DNA of 24,633 nucleotides from Apostichopus californicus (Eukaryota > Echinodermata > Holothuroidea > Aspidochirotida > Stichopodidae). This document shows, piece after piece, positions 21,962 through 24,633 of this stretch. Position 1 is the stretch's first letter. Each line of letters starts with the position of its first letter. Location of the stretch: contig JAIPMN010006265.1 of the NCBI GenBank assembly GCA_020650975.1, positions 1-24,633 of the forward strand, read 5' to 3'. The notes beneath the pieces were generated by a model. The model had not been told where the DNA came from and searched no databases. It saw only the letters and a list, made by a program, of their open reading frames with translations. The translations under genes and the position numbers were made by a program.

Positions 21962-22203
21962 GGTGTTTATTTTAGGTGTTTATTTTAGACAGAACATTAA
22001 GATCATGTATAGCCCAGGCAGCTCCGTATACCATGTTTGTACAAGTTGTTGTGTGCTGCACGGCAACCACTGGTTGTGTGTGTTGAGCATAGTGTTTGAC
22101 CTTGACAGAACATTATCAACTTGACCATGTGGTCCAGACAACGCTATAGCATGCACAGGACTCGGTTTTTTGTGCTGCACGGCTAACGCGTGTAATTTGC
22201 GGG

Positions 22204-22773
22204 ACGAATATATATGTTACCTTGTCTTCAAGCAAAATACCAAACGCAAATATATTGAAAGTATTGGTTACAGATCTTAAGGCGATGTTTAATTATCAAG
22301 AAGCGAGTGTAAATGTTTTAAACACTCTGTATTTTTACGTTTTCAAAACAGCGAAATGCGAAAAAAATGAAAGAAGCAAATACAATTTTGCAGGGTATAT
22401 ATACCGGAAATGAAATTTTCCTCATTTTCAACTTTTAACCGTATCCTGTGCCTTAATATGATAGAAATAATTCAAGGTATATTTGATAAATCTTTTTTTA
22501 ATTAATAATGTCTGTAATAAACTTTCTTTGAATACTAAATGCTGAAGTTGTATAGTTATTTAGTCTTTTATCACTAACGTACATATAAGTGATTTTTGTT
22601 TCAAAAAGGAGTTTTTTATGTCAAATCTTTGACGGGAAACCATGATCAGCACCTGCGATTTAGGTGAAAGAACTCGGGAGGAATGAAGGGGAGGGTAAAA
22701 GGATGTAGGGATGGGGCTATCCTATTATAGAATAAAACGGACAAAGCAGAGGACAGCAATAATTGTACATAAA
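22204..22773. other. Noncoding stretch between repeats
   Basis: No gene supported. An AATAAA hexamer sits at 22516-22521. The frame at 22222-22413 has no recognisable product. Confidence 0.5.
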
Positions 22774-23004
22774 GTATTTTTAGATCCTCCTGCAAGCAGG
22801 AACTCACGAAGAAGCCTCATTGGCTTATCAAAGCCGCAAGCTGACCGAAGTCAGTCTCTTACATTCATATTTAACGTCCATGACTATGAATGGTCAATTG
22901 TCAACAACTCTGTAACTGGACGACATACATTAATCTTGGAGTGACTCGAACTCGGGACCTTATGATTGAAAGGCACCGGCGTTAACCACTGAGCTAACAC
23001 TCCT
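22774..23004 (-). mobile_element. tRNA-derived SINE, copy 2
   Basis: Second full-length copy of the SINE seen in the Barx intron, in the same orientation, with the same 66-nt tRNA-like head (23003 to 22938; A box TAGCTCAGTGG, B box AGTTCGAGTC) and the same body and 3' end. The 13 bases at its 5' edge are repeated (gctaacactccta, twice, up to 23017), a small tandem duplication at the head. No convincing target-site duplication was found. The 22711-22944 plus-strand frame crossing this element is not a gene. Confidence 0.85.
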
Positions 23005-23017
23005 AGCTAACACTCCT

Positions 23018-24302
23018 AGAATTAGGCCTATATTGTAGCCATACTCTATAGAGTCAAAGGGCGCAAACAGAGCGAAGTGATTGCGGGAGGTACTCTATGC
23101 TTTAGATGAGTCCAGCATTGAACCGCGCTCACTAAGGACCTCTGAACATTAATCTGAACCCTGCCAATCACCAACTTCCCTTCCTCCCCCCCCCCAGCAA
23201 ATTCACACCTGTGGGGTGTGAGGGTTCCTTATGAAACATACCTCGCAACGGTTTTTCCCCTGGTCCCCCTCCCTCTAAAAATCCTCGTAACACAGGGACA
23301 GCAATATTGAGGGGGAGGGGGACTGGGGGCAGAACAGTGAATCCTTATGAGTAATGCACGCGGCGGATAATAAGTTTGACGAACTCTAACTGAAGGGATA
23401 GATTAAACGTCCATCGACAGAATATAGTATTCTTTCGTCACTGTTAATCTTAACGGATTAATCCATTATATGAAGGAATGCTAAAATGGTTTATCTTCAT
23501 AAATAATAGTACGAAAAAAGAAAAGAAAAAGTACTGTCTGGGGTATGAAATCTTGAAGGGCGAATAGGATTCATTTATTACTACGAAATCTCGACTTCGT
23601 GAAGAGAAAAACATAAATCATGGATTTTAGTTTGATCAATGAGAATGTTAATTTTGAATGACTCTCGGCAGGTTTGTTAAACTGATGTGATTCCGAACTC
23701 AATAAGCTGTTGTAAGTTTAAAGGTAATTGACAGAAAGGTAAAATAGTAAATTTAATCAAGAGAACGTTTAATGACTCCTTCCCCTTACAAAATGTTGTT
23801 ATCCTTAGAAACATAAATGGAATTCCAAATTCAATTATAGTTTTCACAGACTATCGAATTGTCCATTATCGAATTATATCATAAAGTTAGGCCTATGTTT
23901 AAACGCCTACTCTAAATAATTCTAACACATTTAATATTATTCATTAACCCAGTATTTGGTTTATGATTTAAGGGGATAAATTGAATTAATTAAGACAAAA
24001 AATATATCTTACAATTTGGTACAGATCACAGTGGCGGTGAAATGCGAGTAATTTGCTTAATTGGGGGGGGGGGGAGGGTGAAATTAACAGCAATAAGTAT
24101 TTAACATCTCAATCGAATGCCGGGATCGACTTGATCAGTGGATAGAACGGATCGCAGTTCAAAAGAAAGAGAAAAAACAAAACAGACTTCTTAAGCGGAA
24201 TTAAATAATTTCTTATAGTGAAAAACTTTTCACATATTTCATTGTTTGTGTGGAATAACCAATTCACTTGGGACACGGTATATGTTTACTGGGGTAAAAT
24301 GA
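23018..24302. other. Noncoding stretch, nothing recognised
   Basis: No gene supported. Contains a 10-C run (23186-23195), a G-rich segment at about 23309-23329 and a 12-G run (24063-24074). Confidence 0.5.
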
Positions 24303-24633
24303 GGACCTGCTAAAAGTAATAAAGTAAAGGTCCAGAGGAGGGCTACTAGGATGATTAGTTCCTTAAAGAGTGTTCCTTATTATAGGCGGTTACAACTGTT
24401 GAATCTCACCACACTGGAGCTTAGGAGGTTACTTGGGGACTTGATCCAGGTGTTCAAGATTGTGTATGGTTTCGATTATTTATCCTTTACCGACTTTTTC
24501 ATGTTTGCTAACAGTAGTTGTACTAGAGGTCATTGTCTTAAACTCCAAAAGTCACATAGTAGGATTAATATTCGGCATAACTTTTTTCTAATAGGGTTGT
24601 GAATGAGTGGAATGGTTTGCCTGAGAAAGTTGT
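24303..24633 (+). pseudogene. 3' end of a CR1/Jockey-type LINE reverse-transcriptase ORF, frameshifted and truncated
   Basis: The frame contains VQRRATRMI, then a Y-x-R-R-L-x-x-L-N-L block, TLELRRLLGDLIQVFKIVYG, and TRGHCLKLQKS. These are the hallmarks of the region after the reverse-transcriptase domain in CR1/Jockey-like non-LTR retrotransposons (usual forms: VQRRATRMI, L-x-x-RR-x-RGDLI-x-V-x-K, RGH-x-x-K). A stop lies just upstream (24300-24302), so the copy is 5' truncated or degenerate. After RHNFF the frame hits a stop, but shifting by one base within the T run near 24578-24583 restores the typical V-V-N-x-W-N-x-L-P ending up to the window edge. The element is therefore inactive in this copy. 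It would continue beyond 24633. Confidence 0.85.

Larger units (their letters stand above)
21245..22203. repeat. Degenerate tandem array, 111-120 bp unit, interrupted by insertions
   Basis: Units start at 21245, 21356, 21476, 22001 and 22121 with 'gtgaccatgtatagtc' or a variant. Each then contains (c)ccataccatg, cacaggttcttgtatg, tgctgcacgg with a following ccatgg-like block, tgtgtgatctgt, and ggtgtttattctagacagaac. Spacings are 111, 120, 525 and 120 bp; the long gap is where foreign sequence (about 21579-21974) has been inserted. The units are considerably diverged, one has gained a 13-G run (21426-21438), and a degenerate partial unit may precede the array from about 21196. Confidence 0.8.

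Noticed and set aside
22711..22944. 77-codon plus-strand frame
   Set aside because: Lies largely inside the antisense of the SINE copy 2 body; the related 18748-18933 frame does the same in copy 1.
1..24633. CRISPR arrays, operons, phage or bacterial mobile elements
   Set aside because: No regularly spaced palindromic repeats or dense gene arrangement; spliced homeobox exons, SINE and LINE sequences show animal nuclear DNA.

Overview
This window is nuclear DNA of a multicellular animal. It is AT-rich and has no operons or long prokaryote-like reading frames. It carries spliced exons with canonical GT/AG borders, microsatellites, a tRNA-derived SINE pair and non-LTR retrotransposon debris. 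The only recognisable host gene is a Bar-like homeobox gene of the Barx family. The Barx protein sequence together with the repeat content suggests an invertebrate, possibly a deuterostome such as an echinoderm. That taxonomic guess is inference and was not tested.

Layout: 3-155 is a short coding-like frame cut by the window edge. From 156 to about 18250 I find no convincing coding exon. This stretch holds a 141-147 bp tandem array with an internal hairpin (1276-1690), a 95 bp duplication (7151-7340), a 'caatatctt' minisatellite ending in two telomere-type units (8471-8648), an RFX X-box-like hairpin in a GC-rich patch (10023-10058), three of the window's five perfect TGACGTCA palindromes (13.3-14.6 kb) and an isolated GC-rich block (16.2-16.44 kb).

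The 3' part of Barx lies on the + strand: exon 18251-18684 (linker and homeodomain residues 1-59), an 879 bp intron, and terminal exon 19564-19785 (homeodomain residue 60, the Barx-specific C-terminal basic motif and an acidic/serine tail). The first base of a split codon shows that at least one upstream coding exon, with the start codon and expected eh1-like motif, is missing. It was not found here and is probably beyond the window's left edge or too short to recognise.

Downstream of Barx the sequence is dominated by repeats. A degenerate 111-120 bp tandem array (21245-22203) is interrupted by insertions carrying hammerhead-ribozyme-like motifs. A second copy of the SINE that sits in the Barx intron follows (22774-23004). 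The window ends in the 3' end of a CR1/Jockey-type LINE reverse transcriptase ORF broken by a one-base frameshift (24303-24633). Ten G or C runs of 10-13 bases are scattered from 11 to 24 kb and none lies in the first 11 kb.

The most interesting signal is the cluster of three hammerhead-like motifs at 21.66-21.83 kb. Two are in direct orientation 139 bp apart, and a third is inverted and forms a long hairpin with the first. One of them sits in a roughly 185 bp insertion flanked by 13 bp direct repeats.
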